Part shown: positions 29,256-40,026 of the stretch, piece after piece | Position numbering within the stretch: position 1 is the first letter of the stretch | How the letters are laid out: the number at the start of each line of letters is the position of its first letter | DNA from: Rathayibacter sp. VKM Ac-2856 | GTDB taxonomy: Bacteria; Actinomycetota; Actinomycetes; Actinomycetales; Microbacteriaceae | Assembly (NCBI RefSeq): GCF_013205055.1 | Contig: NZ_JABMLF010000002.1 | Span: 1 to 64,000, forward strand | Reading direction: 5' to 3' | DNA: 64,000 nt | Program-made: the position numbers and the translations under genes | The notes under the pieces: model-generated | Database searches by the model: none | Told to the model about the DNA's origin: nothing | The model's input: the letters and a program-made list of their open reading frames with translations, nothing else

Positions 29256-30191
29256 ATGCGCCGACCCGCCCGTCTCCCCCGCGACCTCGAGGGGCGGGCG
29301 TTCTCGACCGCTCGCGCCGAGTCGGAGGGGGTGTCGGCGGCCCGGCTGCGGGCCGCGGACCTCGAGGCCCCCTTCTCGGGAGTCCGCGTCCCGCGAGGGT
29401 CCGCGACGACGGTCGCGGCACGGGCGCGGGCGCTGTCGACCGTGCTCGGAGACCGGGTCGTCTTCAGCCACCTCACCGCGGCTCGGCTGTGGCCGCTCGA
29501 GCTGCCGCGCGAGACGGCGGACGAGCCGCTGCACGTGGCCGTCCGTCATCCCGGGCGTGCGCCGCGCAGACGCGGCGTGGTCGGCCACGCGATCGCGGAT
29601 CCGGAGGTCCGCGCCGTCGTCCGCGACGGGCTCCGCCTGACCGACGGCGCGAGCCTGTTCTGCCACCTCTCGCCGATCCTCCGTCTCGAGGATCTGGTGG
29701 CCGTCGGCGATGCGCTCCTTCGTGAGCCGTTCCGCTAGGTCGTGGGAGATCGGCGGCCGTGGGTCGCCCGCGACGCCCTCGAGGCTCGCGTCGCCGCCTA
29801 CTGCGGACCGGGAGCTCCCGCGGCTCGGCGAGCGCTCGCCCTCGCCCGCTCGGGCGCGGAGTCGAGGAGGGAGACGGAGTTCCGGCTCGCGCTGCTCGAT
29901 GCGGGACTGCCGGAGCCGGAGCTCCAAGTCCCGGTGCACGACGCCGCCGGCTTCATCGGCCGGCTGGACACGCTCTACCCCCGCTGGAAGGTCGGCGGCG
30001 AGTACGAGGGCGATCAGCACCGCACAGACCGGGTGCAGTGGGACCGCGATCTGCTCCGCTACGAGCGCCTCGCCGCCGCCGGCTTCTCGATCGTCCGCGT
30101 CGCCGCCGCCTCCTTCACCCGCGACCCCGCCGGCTGCGCCGCCCGCGTCCGCGCCCGCCTCCTCGACGCCGGCTGGCGCCCCGGCGCCTGA
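29256..30191 (+). pseudogene. DUF559/AbiEi-like endonuclease-domain gene interrupted by an in-frame stop
   Basis: One frame from ATG 29256 to the stop at 30191 reads as a single protein of about 310 codons, except for TAG at 29736-29738. The N-terminal half (GVSAARLRAADLEAPFSGVR, VFSHLTAARLWPLELP, RRGVVGHAI) and the C-terminal half (ESRRETEFRLALLDAGLPEP, then YPRWKVGGEYEGDQHRTD, a PD-(D/E)xK Vsr-like nuclease core) match the two parts of a protein family widespread in Microbacteriaceae. The halves stay in the same frame with no missing sequence, so this looks like a recent nonsense mutation. A GTG at 29742 could restart translation of the nuclease half. Sequencing error is the alternative. 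Confidence 0.8.
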
Positions 30192-30192
30192 C

Positions 30193-30249
30193 CCGTTCGC
30201 CACTTCCTGCTGCTCCGCCCCCCGCATTCCAGCAGAAAGTGACGAACGG
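30193..30249. terminator. Inverted repeat between converging genes
   Basis: 20-bp arms (30193-30212 and 30230-30249, 18 of 20 matching) read CCGTTCG(C/T)CACTT(C/T)CTGCTG around a 17-nt loop. It lies between the stop at 30191 and the hemD stop at 30274, so it can end transcription from both sides. Confidence 0.7.
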
Positions 30250-30273
30250 CCCCCGTGCGGAGGCCCGCGGGGG

Positions 30274-31434
30274 CTAAAGCGGGGTGGCCAGGCGGAAGCC
30301 GCGCTTGATCACCGTCGCGACGACCCGCGGCTCCGGGAGGGACTGGCGGAGGCGGCTGATGGCGACGTCGACGGCGTGGTCGTCGAGGGGCTCGGGGGCG
30401 GCGGCGGCGAGGACGGAGCGGGCGACCGTGGCGCCCTCGGCGGCGACGAGGGTGCGGAAGAGGGCGAGGGCGACGGGGGTCAGGGCGACCCGGGTCCCGG
30501 CGAGGAGGGCGTGCCGGCCGCGCAGCTCGAGGGGGCCGTAGGCGGTGTCGATGCGGGGGGCGGACTGCTCGAGGTGCTCGCAGGTGAGGCGGATGAGGGC
30601 GCCCATCCGGAAGCGGTCGGGGACGATCGGCAGGATCTGCGCCTCGACGAGGGGCGCGGCGGTGACCGGGCCGACGGCGGCCGCGACGACGGTCTCGCGG
30701 AAGGCGGCCTGCAGCTCGTCGAGCCGGCCCGCCTCCTCCGCGACGGTGAAGAGCGCCTCGACGGCGGGGGCGCTGGTGAAGGTGACCGCGTCGAGGCCGC
30801 CGCAGCAGACCGCGTCGATCAGGCGGAGGACCCGCGCCGAGTCCTCGTGGGCGCTCCAGCGGTAGGGGGCGGCGGTGAGCACCGTGGCGCCGGCGTCGGT
30901 GAGGCGCTGCAGCTGCGCCGGGTCGGTGAAGCCGTGCAGCTGGACGGCGACGGAGCGGCCGGCGGCGCCTTCGCGCAGGGCGAGGTCGACGAGGGAGGTG
31001 GTGGTCTCGCGCTCGCTCATGCCGTGGTCGTCGAGGCCGGCGGCGCGGATCGCCCCGCGCGCCTTCGGGCCGCGGACGAGGATGCGGGCGTCGGAGAGCG
31101 CGTCGGTCAGCTCGTCGCCGAGGCCCGCGGCGTCGGCCGCCTCGAGCCAGCGGCGCATGCCGTAGGAGGTGGTGGCGAGGAGCACGTCGGGGCGCGCGGC
31201 GACGATCGCGCGGGTCTCCTCCTCGAGGACCCCCTCGGTGTCGATGCCGCGCATCCGGATCGTGGGGGCATGGGTGACGTCGGCGCCGCGGCGCTCGAAG
31301 GCGGCGATGAGGTCCTCGGAGCGGCGGTCGGAGGTGACGCCGATCCGGAACCCGACGAGCTGGTCGGGCCGGAAGCCCGGCGACGCGGCCTCGGCGTCGC
31401 CGCCGATCGCGTCGCTCGCCTCGGTGCCGGTCAT
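30274..31434 (-). CDS. hemD: Uroporphyrinogen-III synthase with C-terminal winged-helix DNA-binding domain
   Basis: 386 residues. The N-terminal 270 residues form a HemD domain (VGFRIGVTSDRRSEDLIAAF, then DAVTFTSAPAVEALF and AAVGPVTAAPL), which closes hydroxymethylbilane into uroporphyrinogen III, the precursor of siroheme. The last 100 residues are an OmpR/PhoB-type winged helix (VALTPVALALFRTLVA, DVAISRLRQSLPE, VIKRGFRLA). This fusion is common in actinobacteria, usually in nitrate/nitrite clusters, and may regulate them. ATG 31434 has GAGGGGG 6 nt upstream. It lies 19 nt after the methyltransferase gene in the leftward nirB operon. Confidence 0.9.
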   Translation of the reverse strand: MTGTEASDAIGGDAEAASPGFRPDQLVGFRIGVTSDRRSEDLIAAFERRGADVTHAPTIRMRGIDTEGVLEEETRAIVAARPDVLLATTSYGMRRWLEAADAAGLGDELTDALSDARILVRGPKARGAIRAAGLDDHGMSERETTTSLVDLALREGAAGRSVAVQLHGFTDPAQLQRLTDAGATVLTAAPYRWSAHEDSARVLRLIDAVCCGGLDAVTFTSAPAVEALFTVAEEAGRLDELQAAFRETVVAAAVGPVTAAPLVEAQILPIVPDRFRMGALIRLTCEHLEQSAPRIDTAYGPLELRGRHALLAGTRVALTPVALALFRTLVAAEGATVARSVLAAAAPEPLDDHAVDVAISRLRQSLPEPRVVATVIKRGFRLATPL

Positions 31435-31453
31435 CAGCGGCCCCCTCGGGCGG

Positions 31454-32509
31454 TCACAGGGTGAGGGCATCGACCGCGCGGGCGATGCTCTCGGGATCCC
31501 GAGCATCATCGCACGCCGCCTGCCGCACCACCTCGCCGATGACGATCACCGCGGGCGAGCGCGGAGCGAGGTCGGCGAGCAGGCCGAGCACCCCGCCCAC
31601 GGAGGAGATCGTGGTGCGCTGGGCGTGCGACCAGCCCCGCTCGACGATCGCCAGCGGTATGTCGGGCGTCATCCCGGCGCGCTGCAGCCCGGCGACGAGG
31701 TGCGGGAGCGTGTTCACGCCCATCAGGACGACCAGCGTCCCGCCGAGCCCGGCCAGGTGCCCGAGCTCCTCCTCGCTGAAGGGCGCGTGGCCCGAGACCA
31801 CGGTGAACGCGCGGCTCACCTCGCGGTGGGTGACGGGGATGCCCGCGGCGGCCGGGACCGAGATCGCGCTCGTGACCCCGGGGACGACCGTGAACGGCAC
31901 GCCGGCGACGCGGCAGGCGCGCACCTCCTCCGACCCGCGGCCGAAGACGAACGGGTCGCCGCCTTTCAGCCGCACGACGTCGAGCCCGTCGAGGGCGCGG
32001 GCGACCATCAGGCGCTCGATCTCGTGCTGCGGCACGGCGTGGTGGCCGGGCGTCTTGCCCACGTCGATCAGCTCGGCGCCGGGCGCCCACTCGGCGAGGC
32101 CGTCGTGCGGGCCGAGGCGGTCGAAGAGCACGACGTCCGCCTCGCGGAGGGCGCGCTGCGCGGCGAGCGTCATCAGCTCGGGGTCGCCCGGTCCGCCGCC
32201 GACGATGCTCACGTGACCGACGGGGCGGCACGCGGCGGGCGCCTCGTCGACGACCCAGACGCCGTGGCGCGCCGCCTCGGCGGCCGCGGCCGCGCGGAGG
32301 GAGGCGTCGCCCTCGACCCAGGCGAGCAGGGCGGGGCGGGCGGCGGGCAGCAGCGACGCGGAGGCGAGTCGCACGCACAGCGCGTCGTCCGCGTCCCAGC
32401 GCTCGACCAGGGCGCCGGCCGCACGGTAGCGGGCCAGCACCCGGCGGGTGCCGGCCACGCCGCCGACGACGAGGACGCGGCGGCCGGTGAGATCGACGGA
32501 GAGCTGCAT
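31454..32509 (-). CDS. cobA: Uroporphyrinogen-III C-methyltransferase with degenerate CysG-like N-terminal domain
   Basis: 351-residue siroheme-pathway enzyme. Residues about 115-350 are a SAM-dependent uroporphyrinogen methyltransferase (SIVGGGPGDPELMTLAAQRA, GDPFVFGRGSEEV, VVPGVTSAISVPAAAGIPVT) that makes precorrin-2. The first 110 residues begin with a Rossmann-like strand (RRVLVVGGVAGTRRVLARY) and end with VWVVDEAPAACRP. They resemble the precorrin-2 dehydrogenase part of CysG, but the glycine-rich loop is changed and the segment is short. If it is active, this protein plus the CbiX domain of the NirD fusion would complete siroheme synthesis. Its ATG overlaps the nirB stop by one base (TGATG). 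Confidence 0.9.
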   Translation of the reverse strand: MQLSVDLTGRRVLVVGGVAGTRRVLARYRAAGALVERWDADDALCVRLASASLLPAARPALLAWVEGDASLRAAAAAEAARHGVWVVDEAPAACRPVGHVSIVGGGPGDPELMTLAAQRALREADVVLFDRLGPHDGLAEWAPGAELIDVGKTPGHHAVPQHEIERLMVARALDGLDVVRLKGGDPFVFGRGSEEVRACRVAGVPFTVVPGVTSAISVPAAAGIPVTHREVSRAFTVVSGHAPFSEEELGHLAGLGGTLVVLMGVNTLPHLVAGLQRAGMTPDIPLAIVERGWSHAQRTTISSVGGVLGLLADLAPRSPAVIVIGEVVRQAACDDARDPESIARAVDALTL

Positions 32510-35187
32510 CACGCCTCCGATCCGAGAGCAGAGGGAGCGGAGGGAGCGGAAGGAGCGATCGGCGCGAGCGTCGCCGGGGCCGGCACCGACGCCGACGGCC
32601 CCACCACCGAGACCGCGCCCGGCCCGATCGGGATCGACGTCCCGGCCACCAGCACCGGCCCGTCCGAGCGCTCGTCGCGGCCCGCCGGCCTGCTCTGGCC
32701 GCGCTCGCGCACGGTGCTCACCCGCGGATCCGCGGTGTCCGGCGCGTTGACGAACGACCGGAAGCGGCGCAGCCGGTCCGGATCCGCGAGGGTCGCCGCC
32801 CACTCGTCCACGTAGGTGTCGACGTGGGTCGCCATCGCCGCCTCGAGCTCGGCCGCGATCCCGAGCGAGTCCTCGCAGACGACCTCCTTCACGTGGTCGA
32901 GGCCGCCGGGCAGGTCCTCCTGCCAGCGCGCGGTCCGCTGCAGCCGCTCGGCGGTGCGGACGTAGTACATGACGTAGCGGTCGATGTAGCGCACGAGCGT
33001 CTCGTCGTCGAGATCCTGTGCGAGCAGCTGGGCGTGGGCGGGCTGGTAGCCGCCGTTGCCGCCGACGTAGAGGTTCCAGCCGGTGTCGGTCGCGATCACG
33101 CCGATGTCCTTCCCGCGCGCCTCGGCGCACTCGCGGGCGCAGCCGCTGACTCCGAGCTTGAACTTGTGCGGCGAGCGCAGACCGCGGTACCGCTCCTCCA
33201 GGAAGATCGCCATGCCGACCGCGTCCTGCACGCCGTAGCGGCACCAGGTCGATCCGACGCACGACTTCACCGTGCGCAGCGACTTGCCGTAGGCCTGGCC
33301 CGACTCCATCCCGGCGTCGACGAGGATCCGCCAGATCTCGGGCAGCTGCTCGAGGCGGGCGCCGAACATGTCGATCCGCTGGCCGCCGGTGATCTTCGTG
33401 TAGAGGCCGTACTGCTCGGCGACCTCGGCGATCACCTTGAGCTTGGCCGGCGTGATCTCGCCGCCCGGCACCCGCGGGACGACCGAGTAGGTGCCGTCCT
33501 TCTGCATGTTCGCGAGCGCTCGGTCGTTGGTGTCCTGGAGCGGCGCCTGGCCGGCGTCGAGGATGTAGCCGTTGGTCTGGGTCGCGAGCACGGAGGCGAT
33601 GACCGGCTTGCAGACGTCGCAGCCGAGCCCCGAGCCGAAGCGCTCCATCACCTGCTCGGCCGAGGACAGGCCGAGGATGCGGACCGACTCGAACAGCTCG
33701 CTCCGGCTCAGCGAGACGTGCTCGCAGAGCGCGCGGGAGACCTCGACGCCGGCACGGGTGAGCTCGGTGTCGAGCAGCTTCTTCACCAGCGGCACGCACG
33801 AGCCGCACTGAGTGCCGGCGCGGGTGCAGGCCTTCAGCGGGCCGAGCTCGGTGCAGCCCTCGCCGATGGCGTGGCGGACGTCACCGACCGAGACGTTGTT
33901 GCAGGAGCAGAGCTGGGCGTCGTCGGGCAGGTCGCCCGAGGGCGCCTCGCCCCCGGCCGCCGCGAGGTAGGCGCTGGGCTCGGCGGGCAGCTCGCGGCCG
34001 AGCAGCGGGCGGAGCGAGGAGTAGGGCCCCGCGTCGCCGACGAACATGCCGCCGAGCAGGGTGCGCGCGTCGTCCGAGACGACGATCTTCTGGTAGAGCC
34101 CGCGGGCGGGGTCGGCGTAGACCACCTCGAGCGCCCCCTCGCCCGTGCCGAGCGCGTCGCCGAAGCTGGCGACCTCGACCCCGGAGAGCTTGAGCTTGGT
34201 GGCGTCGTCGACGCCGGGGAAGGTCGCGTCGCCGCCGAGCAGGCGGTCGGCGACCACCTCGGCCATCGCGTTGGCCGGGGCGACCAGGCCGACCGTGCGG
34301 CCGTCGATCGCGGCGACCTCGCCGATGGCCCAGACGTGCGGGCGGCTGGTGCGGCAGGCCTCGTCGACGACGACGCCGCCGCGGGGCGCGACCTCGATGC
34401 CGACGGCCCGGGCGAGCTCGTCGCGCGCCGTGATCCCGATCGAGAAGACGACCATGTCGGCGCCGATGCTGGTGCCGTCGGTCATCGTCACGCCGAGCAC
34501 CGTGCCCTGCGGCGAGGTGAGGACGGCGGTGGGGCGGGTGCCGAGGTGCAGGGTGACGCCCTGCGCCGCGATGATGCGGCCGAGCGCCTGGCCCGCGCCC
34601 TCGTCCAGCTGGGCGCTCATCAGCCAGCGGCCGGAGTGGATCAGCGCGGTGCGGGCGCCGAGCCGGTGCGCGCCGCCCGCGGCCTCGAGGCCGAGCAGTC
34701 CGCCGCCGACGACGACGACGCTCGCGGGGCGGCCTCGGCGGGCGCGGAAGGCGGCGAGGTCGGCGACGAGCCCGTCGACGTCCTCGAGGGTGCGGTAGAC
34801 GCGGCCGTGCTCGGCGCCCTCGATCGGCGGCACGGTGGCGGAGGAGCCGGTGGCCAGCACGATCTCGTCGCCCTCGAACCAGCGGCCGTCGGCGAGCTGC
34901 ACGCGGCAGTGCTCCGGGTCGAGCGCCACGACGCGGGAGGAGGTGACGAGCGTCGCCGACTCCCAGAGCGCGCCGTCGCCGAGGGTGAGGTCGACCGCGC
35001 CCTCGAGGCGCTTCGAGAGGGCGACGCGGTCGTAGGGGTGGTGCACCTCCTCGCCGAAGACGGTGATCTCGAGGGCGGTGGAGCCGGCCCGCGCGACGAG
35101 CGCATCGACCAGGCGGTGGGCGGCGGGGCCGGCGCCGACGACGAGCACGCGTCGGGGGCCGGTGGGGGTCGCTCCTCGGGATGTCAT
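32509..35187 (-). CDS. nirB: NAD(P)H-dependent assimilatory nitrite reductase, large subunit
   Basis: 892 residues (start ATG 35187, GGAG 4 nt upstream; ATG 35205 is also in frame). It reduces nitrite to ammonium with six electrons. The order is an FAD/NADH domain (RRVLVVGAGPAAHRLVDALV, then VVVVGGGLLGLEAAGGAH), a BFD-like [2Fe-2S] domain (CSCNNVSVGDVRHAI then ACTRAGTQCGSC), and sulfite/nitrite reductase repeats carrying the 4Fe-4S/siroheme site (CVGSTWCRYG and GCARECAEARG). A C-terminal Ala/Pro tail is unique to this protein. It works with the NirD domain encoded divergently. Confidence 0.96.
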   Translation of the reverse strand: MTSRGATPTGPRRVLVVGAGPAAHRLVDALVARAGSTALEITVFGEEVHHPYDRVALSKRLEGAVDLTLGDGALWESATLVTSSRVVALDPEHCRVQLADGRWFEGDEIVLATGSSATVPPIEGAEHGRVYRTLEDVDGLVADLAAFRARRGRPASVVVVGGGLLGLEAAGGAHRLGARTALIHSGRWLMSAQLDEGAGQALGRIIAAQGVTLHLGTRPTAVLTSPQGTVLGVTMTDGTSIGADMVVFSIGITARDELARAVGIEVAPRGGVVVDEACRTSRPHVWAIGEVAAIDGRTVGLVAPANAMAEVVADRLLGGDATFPGVDDATKLKLSGVEVASFGDALGTGEGALEVVYADPARGLYQKIVVSDDARTLLGGMFVGDAGPYSSLRPLLGRELPAEPSAYLAAAGGEAPSGDLPDDAQLCSCNNVSVGDVRHAIGEGCTELGPLKACTRAGTQCGSCVPLVKKLLDTELTRAGVEVSRALCEHVSLSRSELFESVRILGLSSAEQVMERFGSGLGCDVCKPVIASVLATQTNGYILDAGQAPLQDTNDRALANMQKDGTYSVVPRVPGGEITPAKLKVIAEVAEQYGLYTKITGGQRIDMFGARLEQLPEIWRILVDAGMESGQAYGKSLRTVKSCVGSTWCRYGVQDAVGMAIFLEERYRGLRSPHKFKLGVSGCARECAEARGKDIGVIATDTGWNLYVGGNGGYQPAHAQLLAQDLDDETLVRYIDRYVMYYVRTAERLQRTARWQEDLPGGLDHVKEVVCEDSLGIAAELEAAMATHVDTYVDEWAATLADPDRLRRFRSFVNAPDTADPRVSTVRERGQSRPAGRDERSDGPVLVAGTSIPIGPGAVSVVGPSASVPAPATLAPIAPSAPSAPSALGSEA

Positions 35188-35231
35188 GCGCTCCACCGTA
35201 GGCACGCGCGGTTTCGCCCCCGTTGCCCCTG

Positions 35232-35340
35232 CGTAACGTCGTGTGACCGACGTCTCACGACGAGTGAGCGGGGTCGTGAGAGCTTCGTTACGCCCGTGAC
35301 TCCCCCGGCGACTCTGCGCGAAACGTGCGCTCTCTAGCGT
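35232..35340. promoter_or_regulatory. Divergent nirB / nirD-cbiX control region
   Basis: The 208-bp gap contains the inverted pair CGTAACG (35232-35238) and CGTTACG (35286-35292). Between them are three copies of a TCGTG(A/T)GA motif: plus at 35239-35246 and 35274-35281, minus at 35253-35260. TAGCGT at 35335-35340 could be the -10 box of the rightward operon. A GlnR site is expected in such clusters, but I see only a weak match (GTAAC-N6-TGACC). Confidence 0.5.
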
Positions 35341-35395
35341 GGCCTCACCGCCTCCGACCGGCTGCGGGCAGCACTCCTCCTCGGAAGGCGGGACG

Positions 35396-36463
35396 ATGAC
35401 CCTCCTCGATCAGCACGTCCCCCTCCGCCCCGCGCCGGCCGCGACCTGGGTCCCCGTCTGCAACCGGCTCGAGCTCGAGCCGCTCTGGGGCGAGGCCGCG
35501 CTCGTCGGCGGGGTGCAGCTCGCGCTGTTCCTCCTCCCCGACGGCCGCGTCTTCGCCGTCTCGAACCTCGACCCCGCGACCGGCGCGGCCGTGCTCTCCC
35601 GCGGCATCGTCGGCTCGCGCTCGGTCGACGGGGTGCAGCGGGCGACGATCGCCTCGCCCCTGCACAAGGACGTCTTCGACCTCGAGACGGGCGTCTGCTA
35701 CACCTCGCCGCGGCTGCACCTCGCCACCTGGAGCGTGCGGGAGACGGCCGGTGTCATCGAGGTCGCGCAGCGGACCGCCCTGGTCTGCGCCTCGCACGGC
35801 ACCTCCGACGACGACGGCCGCACGGCGGTGGCCGCGCTGGTGCAGGCGGTCCGCGACGCGAACCCCGCCGCCGACGTGCTCGACTCCTTCGTCGACGTCC
35901 AGCAGCCCGACGTGCCGGCGACCCTCGGCACCCTCGAGCCCGACCGGCCGGCCGTCGTCGTGCCGCTGCTGCTCTCGGCCGGCTACCACGTGCACGTCGA
36001 CCTCGCCGAGGCCGCGGCGGAGGCGGACCGCCCCGTCCGCGTGACCGGTGCGCTGGGCCCGGATCCGCGGCTCGCCCGCGTGCTCGCCCGCCGCCTGCGC
36101 GAGGCGGGCCTGGCCGACGGCGACCGCGTCGTCCTGGCCGCGGCCGGCTCGAGCGACGCCGGAGCGGTCGCCGACTGCTGGGCCACCGGCCGTCTCCTGG
36201 CCGCCGAGCTCGGCCGCGACGTCGCCGTCTCCTTCATCTCGGCCGCCGAGCCGCGCGTGCCGGAGGCGGTGGCCGCCGAGCGCGCGGCCCACCCCGGCGC
36301 CCGCGTGCTGGTCTCCACCTACCTCCTCGCCCCCGGCTACTTCGCCTCGCTCGCCGCCTCGGCGGGCGCCGATCTCGCCACCGCCCCGCTCCTCACCGCC
36401 GTCGACCCGCCCGCGCGCGAGCTGGTCGACATCGTCTCCGAGCTCTTCGGCCGCAGCGCCTAG
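35396..36463 (+). CDS. nirD: Fusion of nitrite reductase small subunit (NirD) and sirohydrochlorin ferrochelatase-like (CbiX/SirB) domain
   Basis: 355 residues from ATG 35396 (GGAAGG 7 nt upstream). Residues about 10-115 are NirD, a Rieske-like domain without cluster ligands (WVPVCNRLELEPLWGEAALV, ASPLHKDVFDLETGVCY). Residues about 125-350 are two half-domains of the CbiX type (ALVCASHGTSDDDGRTAVAA, VVPLLLSAGYHVHVDLAEAA, VLVSTYLLAPGYFASLA) with His residues placed as in metal chelatases. CbiX/SirB inserts iron into sirohydrochlorin to form siroheme, the cofactor of NirB. Joining the two in one chain links cofactor synthesis to the reductase. First gene of the rightward nitrate operon. Confidence 0.88.
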   Translation: MTLLDQHVPLRPAPAATWVPVCNRLELEPLWGEAALVGGVQLALFLLPDGRVFAVSNLDPATGAAVLSRGIVGSRSVDGVQRATIASPLHKDVFDLETGVCYTSPRLHLATWSVRETAGVIEVAQRTALVCASHGTSDDDGRTAVAALVQAVRDANPAADVLDSFVDVQQPDVPATLGTLEPDRPAVVVPLLLSAGYHVHVDLAEAAAEADRPVRVTGALGPDPRLARVLARRLREAGLADGDRVVLAAAGSSDAGAVADCWATGRLLAAELGRDVAVSFISAAEPRVPEAVAAERAAHPGARVLVSTYLLAPGYFASLAASAGADLATAPLLTAVDPPARELVDIVSELFGRSA

Positions 36464-36536
36464 GCGCCCGGCCGCTCGACGCACTCCCCCCTGCACTCTC
36501 CTCGGCGCGCCCGCGCCCACTCCCCCGGAGGATCCG

Positions 36537-37934
36537 ATGACTGCTGCACCGCCCACCACCGCCACCGCGACCGGCCCCGCGCCGACCGCGCCGTCGGGTC
36601 TCACGCGCCGCCCCGGCCGCTGGATCGACGGCTGGAACCCCGAGGACCCGGCGCAGTGGCAGGCGGAGGGCCGCCAGGTCGCCGCCCGCAACCTGCGCTG
36701 GTCGATCTTCGCCGAGTTCCTCGGCTTCGTCGTCTGGCAGCTCTGGTCGGTCGTGGTCGTCCAGCTGCCCGCGGCCGGCTTCGACTTCAGCACCGGCGAG
36801 ATCTTCTGGCTGATCTCGATGCCCAGCCTCGTCGGCGCGACGCTGCGGATCCCGTACACCTTCATGGTCCCCCGCTTCGGCGGACGCAACTGGACGATCG
36901 TCTCGGCCGGCCTCCTGCTCATCCCGAGCATCGGACTCGCGATCGCGGTGGGGAACCCGGACACGCCCTTCGGCGTGATGCTCCTCGTCGCCGCGCTGGC
37001 CGGCTTCGGCGGCGGCAACTTCGCCAGCTCGATGGCCAACATCACCTTCTTCTACCCGCACGCGCAGAAGGGCTACGCGCTCGGCCTGAACGCCGCGGGC
37101 GGCAACCTCGGCGCCTCGGTCGCGCAGCTGATCGTGCCGATCGCGATCACGATCGGCGCCGCCGCCACGGTGAACCTGCCGCTCGCGGGCCTCATCTGGG
37201 TGCCGCTGATCGTCGTCGCGATGATCGGCGCGTGGAAGCGGATGGACAACCTCTCGACCGCGAAGGCCGACGTCGCCGCCTCCCTCGCCGCGCTCCGCGA
37301 GCCGCACCTCTGGCTGCTCGCCGTGCTCTACATCGGCACCTTCGGCTCGTTCATCGGCTTCGCGGGCGTCTTCCCCAAGCTGATCGCCGACACCTTCCCC
37401 GAGTACTCGTCCTTCGCGATCGGCTCGGCCACGCTCACCCTCGCCTTCCTCGGCGCGCTCGTCGGCTCGCTCTCGCGGCCCTACGGCGGCAGGCTCGCCG
37501 ACCGCTTCGGCGGCGCACCCGTCACCATCGCCGCCTTCGTCGCGATGGGCGCCGGCATCCTCTTCGTCATCGCGACCCTGCCGCTCGGCAGCTTCTGGCT
37601 GTTCCTCCTCGGCTTCCTCGTGCTGTTCGCCTCGGCGGGGGTCGGCAACGGCGCGACCTACCGGATGATCCCGACGGTGTTCGCCCTGCGCGCCCGCCAG
37701 AAGGGCGACGACGGGGTCGGCGCGCAGCGCACCGCGGCCGCGGCCCTCGGCCTGATCTCGGCGATCGGCGCCTACGGCGGCTTCGTCATCCCGCAGCTGC
37801 TCGGCTACTCGAAGACGACCTTCGGCGACTACACGACGGCGCTCGGCTGGTTCGTCGCCGCCTACGCGGTGATGCTCGCGATCACGGCCGGCGTCTACCT
37901 CCGCCTGGCCGCGAAGACGGGGACCCGGATCTGA
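36537..37934 (+). CDS. narK: Nitrate/nitrite transporter, MFS NarK family
   Basis: 465-residue membrane protein with about 12 hydrophobic segments. The nitrate signature GFGGGNFASSMANITFFYPH and its continuation KGYALGLNAAGGNLG, plus a second similar GNGATYRMIPTVF in the C-half, identify the NNP family. A conserved IDGWNPEDPAQW N-terminal segment precedes the first helix. ATG 36537 has GGAGG 6 nt upstream. It brings nitrate in for the reductase encoded directly downstream (1-nt gap). Confidence 0.95.
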   Translation: MTAAPPTTATATGPAPTAPSGLTRRPGRWIDGWNPEDPAQWQAEGRQVAARNLRWSIFAEFLGFVVWQLWSVVVVQLPAAGFDFSTGEIFWLISMPSLVGATLRIPYTFMVPRFGGRNWTIVSAGLLLIPSIGLAIAVGNPDTPFGVMLLVAALAGFGGGNFASSMANITFFYPHAQKGYALGLNAAGGNLGASVAQLIVPIAITIGAAATVNLPLAGLIWVPLIVVAMIGAWKRMDNLSTAKADVAASLAALREPHLWLLAVLYIGTFGSFIGFAGVFPKLIADTFPEYSSFAIGSATLTLAFLGALVGSLSRPYGGRLADRFGGAPVTIAAFVAMGAGILFVIATLPLGSFWLFLLGFLVLFASAGVGNGATYRMIPTVFALRARQKGDDGVGAQRTAAAALGLISAIGAYGGFVIPQLLGYSKTTFGDYTTALGWFVAAYAVMLAITAGVYLRLAAKTGTRI

Positions 37935-37935
37935 C

Positions 37936-40018
<2,083 letters not shown>

Positions 40019-40026
<8 letters not shown>

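Noticed and set aside
32824-35337. Long plus-strand frame opposite nirB
   Set aside because: Same antisense effect; nirB has all its motifs on the minus strand.
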